Position numbers and translations under genes: made by a program | Shown: in pieces, positions 17,258-26,310 of the stretch | Position numbering within the stretch: the stretch's first letter is position 1 | Layout of the letters: each line of letters starts with the position of its first letter | Notes under the pieces: model-generated | Told to the model about the DNA's origin: nothing | Seen by the model: only the letters and a program-made list of their open reading frames with translations | The model's database searches: none | Assembly: GCA_900473045.1 (NCBI GenBank) | Contig: UCKS01000041.1 | Span: forward strand, 199-64,198 | Direction of reading: 5' to 3' | Length of the DNA: 64,000 bases | Source: Hyphomicrobiales bacterium | GTDB lineage: Bacteria; Pseudomonadota; Alphaproteobacteria; Rhizobiales; Rhizobiaceae

Positions 17258-19255
17258 ATGAAGCACACGCTGGCCGACGTAGTAGAGATAGATCTCAATG
17301 CTGAGCCGCCGAGACCGGCATCGGCAGAGCTTCGCACACTCTACCGTGAAGAAGGCCAGGCTACCCGGCGCCAGGATACGCGACAGGGCATGTGGATCGC
17401 CATTGCCGTCTATCTGCTGTTCTCCATCACTGACATCCTACTTGTCCCGGACGTTGCACAATATGTGATCGCTTCCCGCTTCGTCATCGGAACGATAGCC
17501 TTCTTCCTGCTCGAGGCTGAGGTCCATTGGAATGCCAGTGCGGATGTCATTGATACCACTTGCGCGGCCGGTCTCGTCGTAGCCTATGCCGGGTGGCTGT
17601 ATCCATCGCTGATGACGGCGGATACCATCAGCATTTCCTACTACATGGTGTTTGGCGCAATTTTCATGATGAGCGTCAATCTGTTTTTCAGCTTTCAGTT
17701 CCGACTTTCTCTGATAGCCTCGGCCATCATTCTACTTATTTTCCTGGCCGCCTTGCTGTCATTTCCGATCATAGACCCGTCTTACAAGCTCGCATTTGGC
17801 ACTTTTTGCATCTCATGTTTTGTGTTTACATCATACGTCAACTGGAAATTGAACAGAGAGCGCTACAAGGTTTTCCTGAACGCTCTTGAGGCAAAGGTTC
17901 AGCAAAAGGAGGCGTCCGAGCGCGGCGATGCGTTGCTCAGATTGTCGAATACCGACCCGTTGACCGGATTGGAAAACCGCCGAGCCATCGACCAGCGGTT
18001 AAGGGACTACTGGAACGGCTGGCAAAAATACGGCACCAGTTTTACGGCAATTCTCATCGATGTCGACTTCTTCAAGAAGTACAACGACTGCTACGGCCAC
18101 CAGGAAGGCGATCGCTGCCTTATATTGGTTGCCGATGCGCTTGCCGATTGCATAAAACGCTATAATGGTTCGATCGGCCGTTATGGCGGTGAGGAATTCA
18201 TCGTGCTCGCGCGCTTGGAAACATTGGAGCAGGTTGCGGAACTCGCGGAAAATATCTGCAGAACAGTGGAAAACCTGGGCCTGTTGCACCAGCAGCGCCG
18301 CGATGGCATGTCGATCGTCACGGTCAGTGTCGGTGCCGCATTCACCCGGAGCCAAGCCGGCACAAAACTCGAAAAGATCATTCATGAGGCTGATCGAGCT
18401 CTGTATGGCGCCAAGGCAAGTGGCAGAAACTGCGCAAAACTCTTTGACCCAAATGATCCGCACAGCAGTGACGAAAGCGAAAATATCGCGGCTCTCCTGA
18501 AAATTGCCGTCAATCAGAACCTCGTATCCTTGGTCTATCAGCCGATTTGCAATGTCTCGTCGGGCCGTGTCGAAGCCGTCGAGGCACTCATGCGTCTGAA
18601 AATGCTGGATGGGACAGCTGTTTCTCCCGGTCTTTTCATCCCGATCGCGGAGCGGACGGGTGCTATTCTCAGCCTCGGATATTGGGCGATCCGAACAGTT
18701 TGCGCCGAACTGTTGACCGACAATCATGTTCGTGTCGTTAGCGTCAACGTATCGCCCATTCAGCTGAAGACACCGGGTTTCGCCACATCCGTTGCCGCGA
18801 TCCTTGGAGATACCGGCGTTGCCGGCGGCAGACTTGCCTTTGAGATTACCGAAGGCCTCGAAATGGAAATGAACTCGGATATTCTGCGCTGCATCAGTGA
18901 TTTGAAGATGCTCGGGATCCGAATTTGGCTCGACGATTTCGGGACAGGCTTTGCTGGTCTTTCCTGGCTCCGTCTCATCGATTTCGACACCGTCAAGATT
19001 GACCGTTCGTTTCTGCACGACAGCAGCACCGCAAGGGGTAAAGCCATGCTGCAGGATATCATCGGGCTAGTCCGCAATCGGGGCCACAAAATCCTCGTCG
19101 AAGGCGTCGAGACCGATGAGCAGCTCGAGCTCATGCGTGAATTTCGCATTGATCAGGTCCAAGGCTTTCACGTCGGCCGGCCAGCACCTCCCGAAGATTT
19201 CCGCTCGCCGCCTCCTGTCGACGATCAAGCACCACGTCTGCGCAGGCCCGCCTAG
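17258..19255 (+). CDS. membrane GGDEF-EAL protein (c-di-GMP turnover)
   Basis: About 665 residues from the ATG at 17258; the frame is open from 16985 and the start is uncertain. Six hydrophobic segments (beginning MWIAIAVYLLFSITDILLV) form a membrane sensor. The GGDEF domain follows with DPLTGLENRR, DVDFFKKYND and an intact RYGGEEF; the EAL domain then has EAVEALMRL, DDFGTGFAGLSWLR and VEGVETDEQL. Both c-di-GMP synthesis and hydrolysis motifs are present; no inhibitory RxxD site was checked. It stands between the methyltransferase and repC. Confidence 0.85.
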   Translation: MKHTLADVVEIDLNAEPPRPASAELRTLYREEGQATRRQDTRQGMWIAIAVYLLFSITDILLVPDVAQYVIASRFVIGTIAFFLLEAEVHWNASADVIDTTCAAGLVVAYAGWLYPSLMTADTISISYYMVFGAIFMMSVNLFFSFQFRLSLIASAIILLIFLAALLSFPIIDPSYKLAFGTFCISCFVFTSYVNWKLNRERYKVFLNALEAKVQQKEASERGDALLRLSNTDPLTGLENRRAIDQRLRDYWNGWQKYGTSFTAILIDVDFFKKYNDCYGHQEGDRCLILVADALADCIKRYNGSIGRYGGEEFIVLARLETLEQVAELAENICRTVENLGLLHQQRRDGMSIVTVSVGAAFTRSQAGTKLEKIIHEADRALYGAKASGRNCAKLFDPNDPHSSDESENIAALLKIAVNQNLVSLVYQPICNVSSGRVEAVEALMRLKMLDGTAVSPGLFIPIAERTGAILSLGYWAIRTVCAELLTDNHVRVVSVNVSPIQLKTPGFATSVAAILGDTGVAGGRLAFEITEGLEMEMNSDILRCISDLKMLGIRIWLDDFGTGFAGLSWLRLIDFDTVKIDRSFLHDSSTARGKAMLQDIIGLVRNRGHKILVEGVETDEQLELMREFRIDQVQGFHVGRPAPPEDFRSPPPVDDQAPRLRRPA

Positions 19256-19299
19256 ACAGAAACGTGTTGCGCCACCAGTTCACGACGAGCTCCCGTGCC

Positions 19300-20523
19300 C
19301 TACCCGGCTTTCCGCTCTCCAGGCGCATTGGCGCGCATCAGCGCCATTAGCATTGGCCCCAGCGAGAACTCCCCCTTTTCAGCTTTGCGTGTCAGATCCC
19401 GGAGATAGCCGCCGGCTGAATTGATCTGGCCACCGCGCTCCAGGATGCACGCCATCACTGCTGCCGCATTTTCAGGGCCCAGAATTCCGCAAGCCTGCTG
19501 ATAGGCGCTCGGACTGACGTCGAGCATCGAACGGACCACGACAGCGGCGCTCATCAGATCCCGCCAGCTCGAAACACTGCCGCCCGGGCCATACATGGCA
19601 ATATCCGGGCAGGCCGACAGCACCATGCTGAGCGGGAACGCCTTTATCGGGTCGCGCCGTCCTTGCTGCTCAACCACGAAATTTACATCCTGCAGTTTTT
19701 CATTGCTTGGTTCAGATTCAAGAATGGAGTTAAGATCTGTATTCTGTATATGCCGCTCATTTTGTGAGGCATTGCCGCTTATTTTTTGCCTATTAATCTG
19801 CATTTTCAACTGTTTGGTGGCTTCTTCCCGCAATGTTTCGATTTCAGCGAGTGTTGCGGTCAACACAGTTGCGGCTGGCTTGCGCGGGAGATCCGCCAAC
19901 AGCGCGCTGTAACGCAAGCGAATGGTCTCCCAGTCGCCGGGAACCCCCTCCTCAAGGGCAATGTCTATCAGCTTTGATAGGTCGCGGCTGCAGATGGTCA
20001 ATCGCTCACGGAGCCGATGGATATGCAGTCGCTCAGCAACGACTTCATCTGCTAGGCGCTCAATGTCATCCGCTCTGGCCAAAAGGGGTGCCAGCGAAAA
20101 GCCGAAGGCCTCGTCGATCGTTCCTGCTCGATCACGGCGCGCATAACGCTTGCCATTGGCGCTGTCCTTGCGTGAGAGCAGCCCCGCCTCGATAAGGGCA
20201 GCCAGGTGCCGGCGCAGCGTCTGCTCCGGCATTCCGTGGGCGCGCAGAGACAGCTGTGCATTGGACGGAAACACGACCAGGCCGTTATCCGCCGACAGCT
20301 CATTCTTCGGGTAGAAGCTCAAAAGAGCATTCATGACGGCGAGAGCACGGTCTGTTACCCCCAGGCGCCGCCGTGCCTCGCACAAAGCACGATAGAGTTT
20401 CCACTTGTCGACCGATCGTTGCGGGCCAGTTTCCTGAGCTAAAATCTGACTTGCCACCATGGCAAGCGTCATCGGCCGCCGCCCAAAGGGCGTCGTTACG
20501 CTTCCAACCTGCATTTTCTTCAC
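19300..20523 (-). CDS. repC: plasmid replication initiator RepC
   Basis: 407 residues, typical RepC length. The N-terminus MQVGSVTTPFGRRPMTLAMV and the following WKLYRALCEARRRLGVTDRALAVMNALLSFYP are characteristic of repABC initiators, with SNAQLSLRAHGMPEQTLRRHLAAL forming the DNA-binding winged helix. The C-terminus has IAMYGPGGSVSSWRDL and ILERGGQINSAGGYLRDL. It initiates replication at an origin inside its own coding sequence. It is separated from repB by 145 bases holding the ctRNA gene. Confidence 0.95.
   Translation of the reverse strand: MKKMQVGSVTTPFGRRPMTLAMVASQILAQETGPQRSVDKWKLYRALCEARRRLGVTDRALAVMNALLSFYPKNELSADNGLVVFPSNAQLSLRAHGMPEQTLRRHLAALIEAGLLSRKDSANGKRYARRDRAGTIDEAFGFSLAPLLARADDIERLADEVVAERLHIHRLRERLTICSRDLSKLIDIALEEGVPGDWETIRLRYSALLADLPRKPAATVLTATLAEIETLREEATKQLKMQINRQKISGNASQNERHIQNTDLNSILESEPSNEKLQDVNFVVEQQGRRDPIKAFPLSMVLSACPDIAMYGPGGSVSSWRDLMSAAVVVRSMLDVSPSAYQQACGILGPENAAAVMACILERGGQINSAGGYLRDLTRKAEKGEFSLGPMLMALMRANAPGERKAG
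19690..19810. other. AT-rich stretch inside repC, probable oriV
   Basis: In repABC replicons the origin is a short AT-rich region within repC. The clearest AT-rich stretch here runs from about 19690 to 19810 (for example CTTATTTTTTGCCTATTAAT at 19773-19792), standing out from the GC-rich surroundings. Placement is inferred from composition and from family knowledge. Confidence 0.5.
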
Positions 20524-20572
20524 CTTTTAACAGGCAAAAGAAATCCGCTCACCAAAACGATGCCAAAGACTC

Positions 20573-20601
20573 TTGACTATGATTCGTGAAAATGTGATTC
20601 T
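20573..20601 (+). promoter_or_regulatory. promoter of the repABC counter-transcribed RNA
   Basis: TTGACT (20573-20578) and GATTCT (20596-20601) are separated by 17 bases on the strand opposite to repABC, in the repB-repC gap where the antisense RNA promoter is expected. Confidence 0.65.
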
Positions 20602-20606
20602 CTAGT

Positions 20607-20663
20607 TGCTAAACTTCAGAGAAGGGCTTCCACGACGGAAACGTTTGGGGGCCTTTTTCTTTT
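20607..20663 (+). ncRNA. counter-transcribed RNA (inc-alpha) controlling repC
   Basis: repABC plasmids encode a roughly 55-nt antisense RNA between repB and repC that represses repC and causes incompatibility. Here a plus-strand promoter (20573-20601) is followed by a short transcript ending in a terminator: GGCTTCC (20625-20631) pairs with GGGGGCC (20647-20653) through two G-U pairs, then TTTTTCTTTT. The start near 20607 is estimated from the -10. Size, position and strand all fit the family. Confidence 0.75.
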
Positions 20664-20668
20664 GCGGT

Positions 20669-21694
20669 TCAGTCTCCTGTTTCTGTTGTCTCTCTCGACT
20701 GCACGAACTCTTCATAGAGTGCGGACAGCTTGTCTTCGACGTAAAGGCCAAAATCAGGTTCAACCGTCTTGTCGAAGACGAGCTTTAATGTCTCACCTGT
20801 CTCGGATATCCTCACGGCCTTCCGCCGAGTGCCGGCATTCCAAAAAGCGCTTCGCGCCTTGTCCTTACTTTCTCGCAGCCGATCGTAGACTGCCTGGAAG
20901 CGTGCGTCTGATGTCAGATTGCCAAAACCGGGCGAGAGAATGGCTTCAAGGGCTGTTGTTTTCCGTGCTTTTTCCTCGATCAGGTCGGCAAGCTCGGCCC
21001 AGCGTGTTCGGCCAAAGCCGGGGGCAGCGCCGATTGCTTCGATCAGCTCTGCAGGAAGACGGTTCACAAGGGCAATCATGCGAGAAAGAGCGGCCTTGTC
21101 GACGCCCAGCGCAGACATGATGACATCGCGGCCAAAATCCCGTTCTTCCAACCGTGAAGCGAAGAAGGATCGCTCGATGAATGTCAGGTCGGTGCGAGCA
21201 TTGTTTTCCTGCCCCTGGCTGACGACAAGCTGTTCGTCTGTCAGATCGCGGATCACGGCGCGGATGGGACCACCGATCTTTTTGACGGCGGCGAGCCGGC
21301 GATGCCCGTAGGCAACTTGAAAGCGCCCTTCTCTGTCCGGATGCGGCCGGACAAGAATAGGAACTTGCTGGCCGTGTTCGCGAATCTGGGAGACTAGGAG
21401 CTCCTGATCCTCGGAACTCACTCCAAGCCGATCGACAACAAATGAACTGTCGACCATTGCGGTGTCGATGTCGACGATCGCCTGCCCCTGTGCAAGCTGC
21501 TTCTCCAACGCGTCGACGCGCTGTGCCTTCTCATGAACGCCGCCGAGCGATTGGGATATCGCTCCAACCGGACTGGCGCGTTTCATCGGTTTCTCGAAAC
21601 CTGCGAGCGGGCGGGAATTCACAAACGGCGGTTCATTTTCCGCAGCCGGGCTGACATCGGTTTCGATCATGCTGAATACGTTCTTACGGGCCAT
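20669..21694 (-). CDS. repB: plasmid partitioning protein RepB (ParB-like)
   Basis: 341 residues. The ParB N-terminal domain shows VDSSFVVDRLGVSSEDQELLVSQIREHGQQVPILVRPHP and YGHRRLAAVKKIGGPIRAVI; TFIERSFFASRLEERDFGRDVIMSALGVDKAALSRMIALV is the helix-turn-helix region that binds centromere sites. The C-terminus should mediate dimerisation. It starts 3 bases after repA ends, so the two are coupled. Expected targets are the palindromes at 23041 and 23286. Confidence 0.95.
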   Translation of the reverse strand: MARKNVFSMIETDVSPAAENEPPFVNSRPLAGFEKPMKRASPVGAISQSLGGVHEKAQRVDALEKQLAQGQAIVDIDTAMVDSSFVVDRLGVSSEDQELLVSQIREHGQQVPILVRPHPDREGRFQVAYGHRRLAAVKKIGGPIRAVIRDLTDEQLVVSQGQENNARTDLTFIERSFFASRLEERDFGRDVIMSALGVDKAALSRMIALVNRLPAELIEAIGAAPGFGRTRWAELADLIEEKARKTTALEAILSPGFGNLTSDARFQAVYDRLRESKDKARSAFWNAGTRRKAVRISETGETLKLVFDKTVEPDFGLYVEDKLSALYEEFVQSRETTETGD

Positions 21695-21697
21695 GAA

Positions 21698-22897
21698 TTA
21701 CTTCCTTCCCCACGTCCGCTTGATGAGATCTTCTATTTCCGTATTCACGGCAGTGAGGGATTCGAGTGCGCGGTCATACGTGCCTCTCGTGAACTGGCTT
21801 CTGTCAACTTCATAAAGTGTTTGCTTGGTCAGCCCGGCATCCGAAATAGCCGTCGATTTAACCATTGAGTTTTCCAGAACGCGGTTTCCGAAAATGGAGC
21901 GCATGAAGCCCGACATCTGAGACTGCGGTCCGTCGTTCGGCTCGTAACGGGTCACAAGATACCGCATCCAGTCATAGTCCATCGAGCCACCTGCCTCTTC
22001 GACAACGGACAAGAGGTCACCGGTCATATGCAGGAACTGGCTCATCGACATCACATCCAGCATCTGGGGATGCACGGTGATGAGAACAGCCGTCGCAGCG
22101 CAGAGCGCGGATAGCGTCAGAAAGCCCAGTTGCGGTGGGCAATCGATCACCACGATGTCATAAGCGCTTTCGATCTCCGCCAGGCACTCTCCAATGCGGG
22201 CGAAGAACATGGAATCCGTTTTGTGCCTCCCAGAGAGCGCCTTCGGCGTTTCATGTTCAAACTCCATCAATTCCAGATTGCCCGGAATGATATGGAGATT
22301 GGGTGTATAAGTCGCACGAACGATATCGGTGACGTCCCGCTTGGACGCGTCGTAGCGGATAGCGCCGTAGAGCGTCTCGTTCTCTCCGACGTCAAATTCT
22401 GGTTGATGACCGAACAGCGCCGACAGCGATGCCTGCGGATCGAGATCAATCGCGAGAATCCGATAGCCGCGCAGAGCGAGGAATTGTGCAAGATGCGCAG
22501 AGGTCGTGGTTTTTCCGGAGCCGCCCTTGAAGTTCATCACGGAGATCACTTGGAGTTTTTCGCCGTCGCGGCGATGGCGCACGTATTTGCGAGGCCCCTT
22601 CCCTCCATCATCAAGAAGATGGCGAAGATTTTCGATGTCCTGCACCGAATATTGACGGCGACCGTTGGCCAGCGGTTCAGGCCCATGGCCATCGGCAACG
22701 ATCTGCCGAAGGTAGCCCTGGTGGATGCCGATGAAATCAGCTGCCTCCGCAGGCGTGAACTGGCGAATGGTTTTTTGAGCGGTGGGCGGGAATATCCGCT
22801 GCTGATGCGCCTGCAACTGCCGCGACAACTCCTCGGCGTCAGACGCGATCATAGACCGCAGGCTCTCACCATTTTTATTGCCTGCGACATTCAACAT
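21698..22897 (-). CDS. repA: plasmid partitioning ATPase RepA (ParA-like)
   Basis: 399 residues. An N-terminal DNA-binding region (FTPAEAADFIGIHQGYLRQIV, MerR-like) precedes the ParA domain: deviant Walker A MNFKGGSGKTTTSAHLAQFL, AIDLDPQASLSALFG, and Walker B-like YDIVVIDCPPQLGFLTLSAL. RepA drives segregation with RepB and autorepresses the operon. The start is taken at the ATG at 22897; an ATG 15 codons downstream is possible. It is the first gene of repABC. Confidence 0.95.
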   Translation of the reverse strand: MLNVAGNKNGESLRSMIASDAEELSRQLQAHQQRIFPPTAQKTIRQFTPAEAADFIGIHQGYLRQIVADGHGPEPLANGRRQYSVQDIENLRHLLDDGGKGPRKYVRHRRDGEKLQVISVMNFKGGSGKTTTSAHLAQFLALRGYRILAIDLDPQASLSALFGHQPEFDVGENETLYGAIRYDASKRDVTDIVRATYTPNLHIIPGNLELMEFEHETPKALSGRHKTDSMFFARIGECLAEIESAYDIVVIDCPPQLGFLTLSALCAATAVLITVHPQMLDVMSMSQFLHMTGDLLSVVEEAGGSMDYDWMRYLVTRYEPNDGPQSQMSGFMRSIFGNRVLENSMVKSTAISDAGLTKQTLYEVDRSQFTRGTYDRALESLTAVNTEIEDLIKRTWGRK

Positions 22898-22934
22898 ATT
22901 GGCCTCGACTCAATCCGCGCTTATTTTTTTGATT

Positions 22935-22950
22935 AGCGCAAAAATGCGCT
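22935..22950. promoter_or_regulatory. inverted repeat in repA promoter region
   Basis: AGCGCA (22935-22940) and TGCGCT (22945-22950) flank AAAA, 38 bases upstream of the repA start. A dyad at this place is a likely binding site for RepA autoregulation, by analogy with other repABC operons. Confidence 0.45.
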
Positions 22951-23040
22951 GATCTCATTAGGCCCGATTCTATCGAGTGTGGCAAAGTCTTTTTCGTTAA
23001 CAGGAGATTAACCATCCGTGCCGCGACTCGGTGCCTCCTT

Positions 23041-23056
23041 GTTGTACATGTACAAC
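23041..23056. repeat. parS-like centromere palindrome, copy 1
   Basis: GTTGTACATGTACAAC is a perfect 16-bp palindrome. It fits the GTT-N10-AAC outline of RepB binding sites, except that the centre is AT where many known sites have GC. An identical copy lies at 23286-23301. Both are upstream of repA. Confidence 0.7.
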
Positions 23057-24526
23057 TCCAAAGGTGCGAGAGGCGGGTTGGTTGGGCCTGAGATTTCCCT
23101 GGGTATAAATGTCGGGCAGTTTACCGTCTCCGGGGCGAGCCATGATTTGCAGCATAAGGATTGGCAGGTATTCGCGATCTGCGCAGGGAGCTCGGGATCG
23201 TCGCCGATTGCGTCGGTGCTGATGGCCTGTGATTAGAGGCGGGCTGCGCCGGCCTGGGAATCTTGTATGGATACATATCGGCCGCGTTGTACATGTACAA
23301 CTTTGAACAAAGCAGCTGGGACACCCCGAGCACTCGATACGTCAAGGCGGCGAATGAGACCGTCAACCCGCAACAGCCGAAAGGTGGATGGGAGGAGGTG
23401 GTGTCGCCGATCCCGAAGGCTCCCGATATCGCCGCCAAGGTCGTCAAATGTCGACGGGTTTAACGCGCCCTAGGCGTGAGGCTTGGCTGCGATGACCGGA
23501 GATGCGCAGCCGCGGTCTGCCCTCCCCTGTCAGTGGTGGATCAGACTTGGACGGTAATTCATCAACTCAACCTTGGTTCACGTGCCGTGCTCCAGTATCG
23601 TACGATGACGATGCCTGCTAAGTCGCGCGTGCGGTAAACGGCAATCGCACCCCTGCGACAACCGCCGCTTCGGTGACGCAGAGTTGCTGACGACTTCCTG
23701 TGGGCGGCTCTGGTTCGAGAAAACCGATCGCGCAAAGGCTGATCAGTGGCGACATCTGCGGTCAATGTAGCGAATTTATCCTGGCGCTGTTGAGTTGAGC
23801 TGAGCGGAACGATGTCCGGATGCGGTGGCACGTTCCGTGCCTGCGACAGTCAGCCATGTCGGAGCAAAAGTGCGATCTCGTTGCGTGACAAGATAACGTC
23901 GGTGGACGGGTGATTTCAAGCACGGTGACATGCACGACCGTAATGAGCAAGCTGCCTCCTTATGCCGACCACCGTCGCCATACAGGCGCCGATGCTTAAG
24001 TGTCGGGCTCATCATGTCTATCACCAGGTATGTCGCTACAGCCTACTCGTAGCTTGCACTGCATGAACCTTACCGTCAGTCTGAACGTGGCAAGGCCAAC
24101 AAGAGGCCGGCGCCCCGACGGCGAAACCAGAAAGAGCCGGCGTCGCTCTGGTAAGGATGCACAAAGCGCGTAGCGCTGGACGATCGGGACGCCCGCTGTC
24201 AATGGAAGTGTGCGATACGCCGTCGCATCGCGAAACTCGGAACACAATTGGCCGGCTTCTCGAAATTCGGGCGTTACGGTTGGTCGCGCGCCGATCTCTT
24301 CGGGGCGTCCAGAACGGCGCTTGAGGCGTGCGTCGGCAGAGTTGGCTTCCCGACTTCGACCCGCGGCCCCTCTGCGCACAGCACCATGAAGCAATGATGA
24401 GAAAGATGGTGAGCGGCTACAACAGTATGCTTTCGGGGGAGGGGCTGATGATAACGCCAGCTTGGCAGGCGAACTGCAGGCCTTTAGGGGCGGAACCGGG
24501 ATTTCTCCCTGCGTTGAAATAACGGC
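23057..24526. other. 1.47-kb stretch without recognisable genes
   Basis: Apart from the second centromere palindrome, nothing supports a gene here. Several open frames of 60-132 codons exist on both strands (for example 23996-24394 minus), but they overlap, lack good ribosome-binding sites and show no familiar motif. It may be decayed sequence or an intergenic spacer at the junction of the replication region and the accessory island. Confidence 0.5.
23286..23301. repeat. parS-like centromere palindrome, copy 2
   Basis: Identical to the palindrome at 23041-23056, with start points 245 bases apart. Two exact copies of a 16-bp palindrome upstream of repA are best explained as the partition site recognised by RepB. 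Confidence 0.7.
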
Positions 24527-25615
24527 TCAAAGGCCAGCAGCTTTTGTCAGGTTGACCCTGAACCGGTCACGGCGGCGTTGATACTTGCGGGTCATCTCGG
24601 CCGACGTATGGCCCAGCTGCTTTTGTACATAGCGCTCGTCCACCTCCGCCGAGGAAGCAAGCCCGGCGCGCAACGAGTGACCGGAGAATTTGAGCGCCCG
24701 CTCGCCCTCGGTAAGGTCTCCCCGGACACCGGCAGCAAGGGCAGCCCTTTTGACCAGCCGGGCAATTTCCTGATCGTTCAACCGGTCCGCACCCACGGCT
24801 TTGCCTTGGCCCGTCACACGCCGGAACAGAGGCCCATGTGCGATGCGGGCCAACGTCAACCATGTATCAAGTGCCGCAACCGGGCAGGTGGCATCTGACG
24901 AGCCACGGCCGATCTCCACCTCGCGCCAGCCGGTTTTCCCCCTCAACGTGACGATCAGCCCCTTATCCAGCACCTCGATCCAGCCGCGGCCGTCCTCTGT
25001 TTGATCCTTATTGACATCCAGTCCGACGATTTCCGAGCGGCGAAGCCCGCCGGCAAACCCGATCAGAAGCATTGCCCGGTCCCGCAATCCACGCAGTGTT
25101 TTGCGGTCGAGCGTCTCAAGCATGGCGATGATGTCTTCCGGCATCACAGCTTCTTTCTGCACCGGCGGCCGGGCATGGCTGTTGCGGATGCCGGCCATGA
25201 CTGTCGCAATGTGCCGGTCCCTGCGGTCGAGCGCCTGACCGCGCTGGGCGTAGTTCCAGGTCAGGGACGAAAGCCGGCGCTCGATCGTCGAAACGGAGTT
25301 CGGCTTCCCATCCGCCCCAACGGCACCGGATGCGCAGGCGGTAACATAGAGCCCGACGATCTGCGGTTCAGGGGGGAGGGGGGATAGAGACTGGCGCCGA
25401 CACCAGGCGGCAAAATGCTTCCAGTCGCTCGCATAGGCACGCCGCGTATTGGCGGAACTGGCTGCCTCGACATAACTGCGGGCACGATCGGCAAGACCAC
25501 CGAGATGGGCAGGAAGAGCGGTGGACCGGCGGGCCGTAGCCGCGTCTGCAACCGCCGGAAGAGGGGCGGGGGAATCTGCCTCGGGAGGAATAGTTTGGCT
25601 TTTGTCACCGGTCAT
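24527..25615 (-). CDS. tyrosine recombinase/integrase
   Basis: 362 residues. The N-terminal core-binding (SAM-like) domain has SSANTRRAYASDWKHFAAWC; the catalytic domain carries the first Arg in GFAGGLRRSEIVGLD, the HxxR box in FSGHSLRAGLA, a second His in KQLGHTS and the nucleophile Tyr in TRKYQRRRDRF. All catalytic residues are present, so it is likely active. It begins 10 bases after the vapC stop and may be co-transcribed with that toxin-antitoxin pair. No flanking att sites were identified. Confidence 0.9.
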   Translation of the reverse strand: MTGDKSQTIPPEADSPAPLPAVADAATARRSTALPAHLGGLADRARSYVEAASSANTRRAYASDWKHFAAWCRRQSLSPLPPEPQIVGLYVTACASGAVGADGKPNSVSTIERRLSSLTWNYAQRGQALDRRDRHIATVMAGIRNSHARPPVQKEAVMPEDIIAMLETLDRKTLRGLRDRAMLLIGFAGGLRRSEIVGLDVNKDQTEDGRGWIEVLDKGLIVTLRGKTGWREVEIGRGSSDATCPVAALDTWLTLARIAHGPLFRRVTGQGKAVGADRLNDQEIARLVKRAALAAGVRGDLTEGERALKFSGHSLRAGLASSAEVDERYVQKQLGHTSAEMTRKYQRRRDRFRVNLTKAAGL

Positions 25616-25625
25616 ATCGACACCA

Positions 25626-26030
25626 TCAAGCGAGATCCCACGGATTGACGACAGCGATGCCCGCGTCGGTAAAGCCAGCGCTGTTGCGTGTCACGACAAT
25701 CAGATCATGAACAATGGCAGTGGCTGCGATCAACCCGTCAATATCTCCGCGTGGCCGAACGGCAGCAAGCCGTCCCCATTCGACAGCCACCTGACCGGTG
25801 ACCGGAAGTATCTGCCCGGCATGGTCATGCCGAAGTTTTCGCAACCATTCAGCAAGGGTGGTTGCTGCTCTCCGGCTCGTCGTTTGCATGCCGGCAATAC
25901 CGCGGGTGATTTCACCAAGGGTGACCACGCTGAGATAAATGGACGCGGGATCCTGGGCGCGCAGCCAGGTGACCGCTTCCGGTGCGCCGCGTGTCGCTTC
26001 GAAGATAACGCTGGTATCAACGAGATACAT
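25626..26030 (-). CDS. vapC: VapC-family PIN-domain toxin
   Basis: 134 residues. PIN-domain acidic residues are visible: MYLVDTSVIFEATR (Asp5), a Glu in VVTLGEITRG near residue 42, and DIDGLIAATAIVHDLIVVTRN with the later Asp residues. VapC toxins are Mg-dependent RNases cleaving RNA. The ATG overlaps the antitoxin stop by one base (TGATG), the usual coupling, so toxin is made only with antitoxin. It lies directly upstream of the integrase gene. Confidence 0.9.
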   Translation of the reverse strand: MYLVDTSVIFEATRGAPEAVTWLRAQDPASIYLSVVTLGEITRGIAGMQTTSRRAATTLAEWLRKLRHDHAGQILPVTGQVAVEWGRLAAVRPRGDIDGLIAATAIVHDLIVVTRNSAGFTDAGIAVVNPWDLA

Positions 26031-26284
26031 CAGAAAACCAGACCACGGCTGGACGCCCGTTCGCGGGCCGAAATACTATCCGCAAAAGAATCATCCCAAG
26101 GTGGCGCGGCAAGGAGATCGTCAACAAGCGTCGGCCGTCCAGCTCTAAGAGCATCATAGTCCTTGGCCGACAGCACTATAGCGGCCCGCTCGCCGCGCAA
26201 AGTCACAACCTGCGGCCCCTCAAACTTGGCTTTTTGAATGACTTTAGAGAACTGGTTCTTCGCATCCTGTAACTGCCATTCCAT
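26030..26284 (-). CDS. Phd/YefM-type antitoxin
   Basis: 84 residues from the ATG at 26284, with GGAG upstream; an in-frame TTG four codons earlier is unlikely to be used. The N-terminus MEWQLQDAKNQFSKVIQKA and the following GPQVVTLRGERAAIVLSAKDYDAL are the Phd-fold DNA-binding dimer. The acidic, Trp-containing C-terminal tail (PPWDDSFADSI) should wrap the toxin. It probably autoregulates through the CTAG-N5-CTAG repeat at 26298-26310. Confidence 0.9.
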   Translation of the reverse strand: MEWQLQDAKNQFSKVIQKAKFEGPQVVTLRGERAAIVLSAKDYDALRAGRPTLVDDLLAAPPWDDSFADSISARERASSRGLVF

Positions 26285-26297
26285 ATTCCGCTCCAAT

Positions 26298-26310
26298 CTA
26301 GCCTGTCTAG
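26298..26310. promoter_or_regulatory. CTAG repeat, candidate antitoxin operator
   Basis: CTAG at 26298-26301 and 26307-26310 are separated by 5 bases, 14 bases upstream of the antitoxin start. CTAG is rare in many GC-rich bacterial genomes, so a paired copy here is a plausible operator. Confidence 0.35.

Noticed and set aside
20606-20788. Small ORF over the repB-repC gap on the plus strand
   Set aside because: It coincides with the antisense RNA gene and the repB 3' end; the sequence is explained by the RNA promoter and terminator.
23018-23463. Small ORFs containing an LYMYN sequence
   Set aside because: The shared peptide is just the translation of the 16-bp palindrome copies; there is no other similarity.
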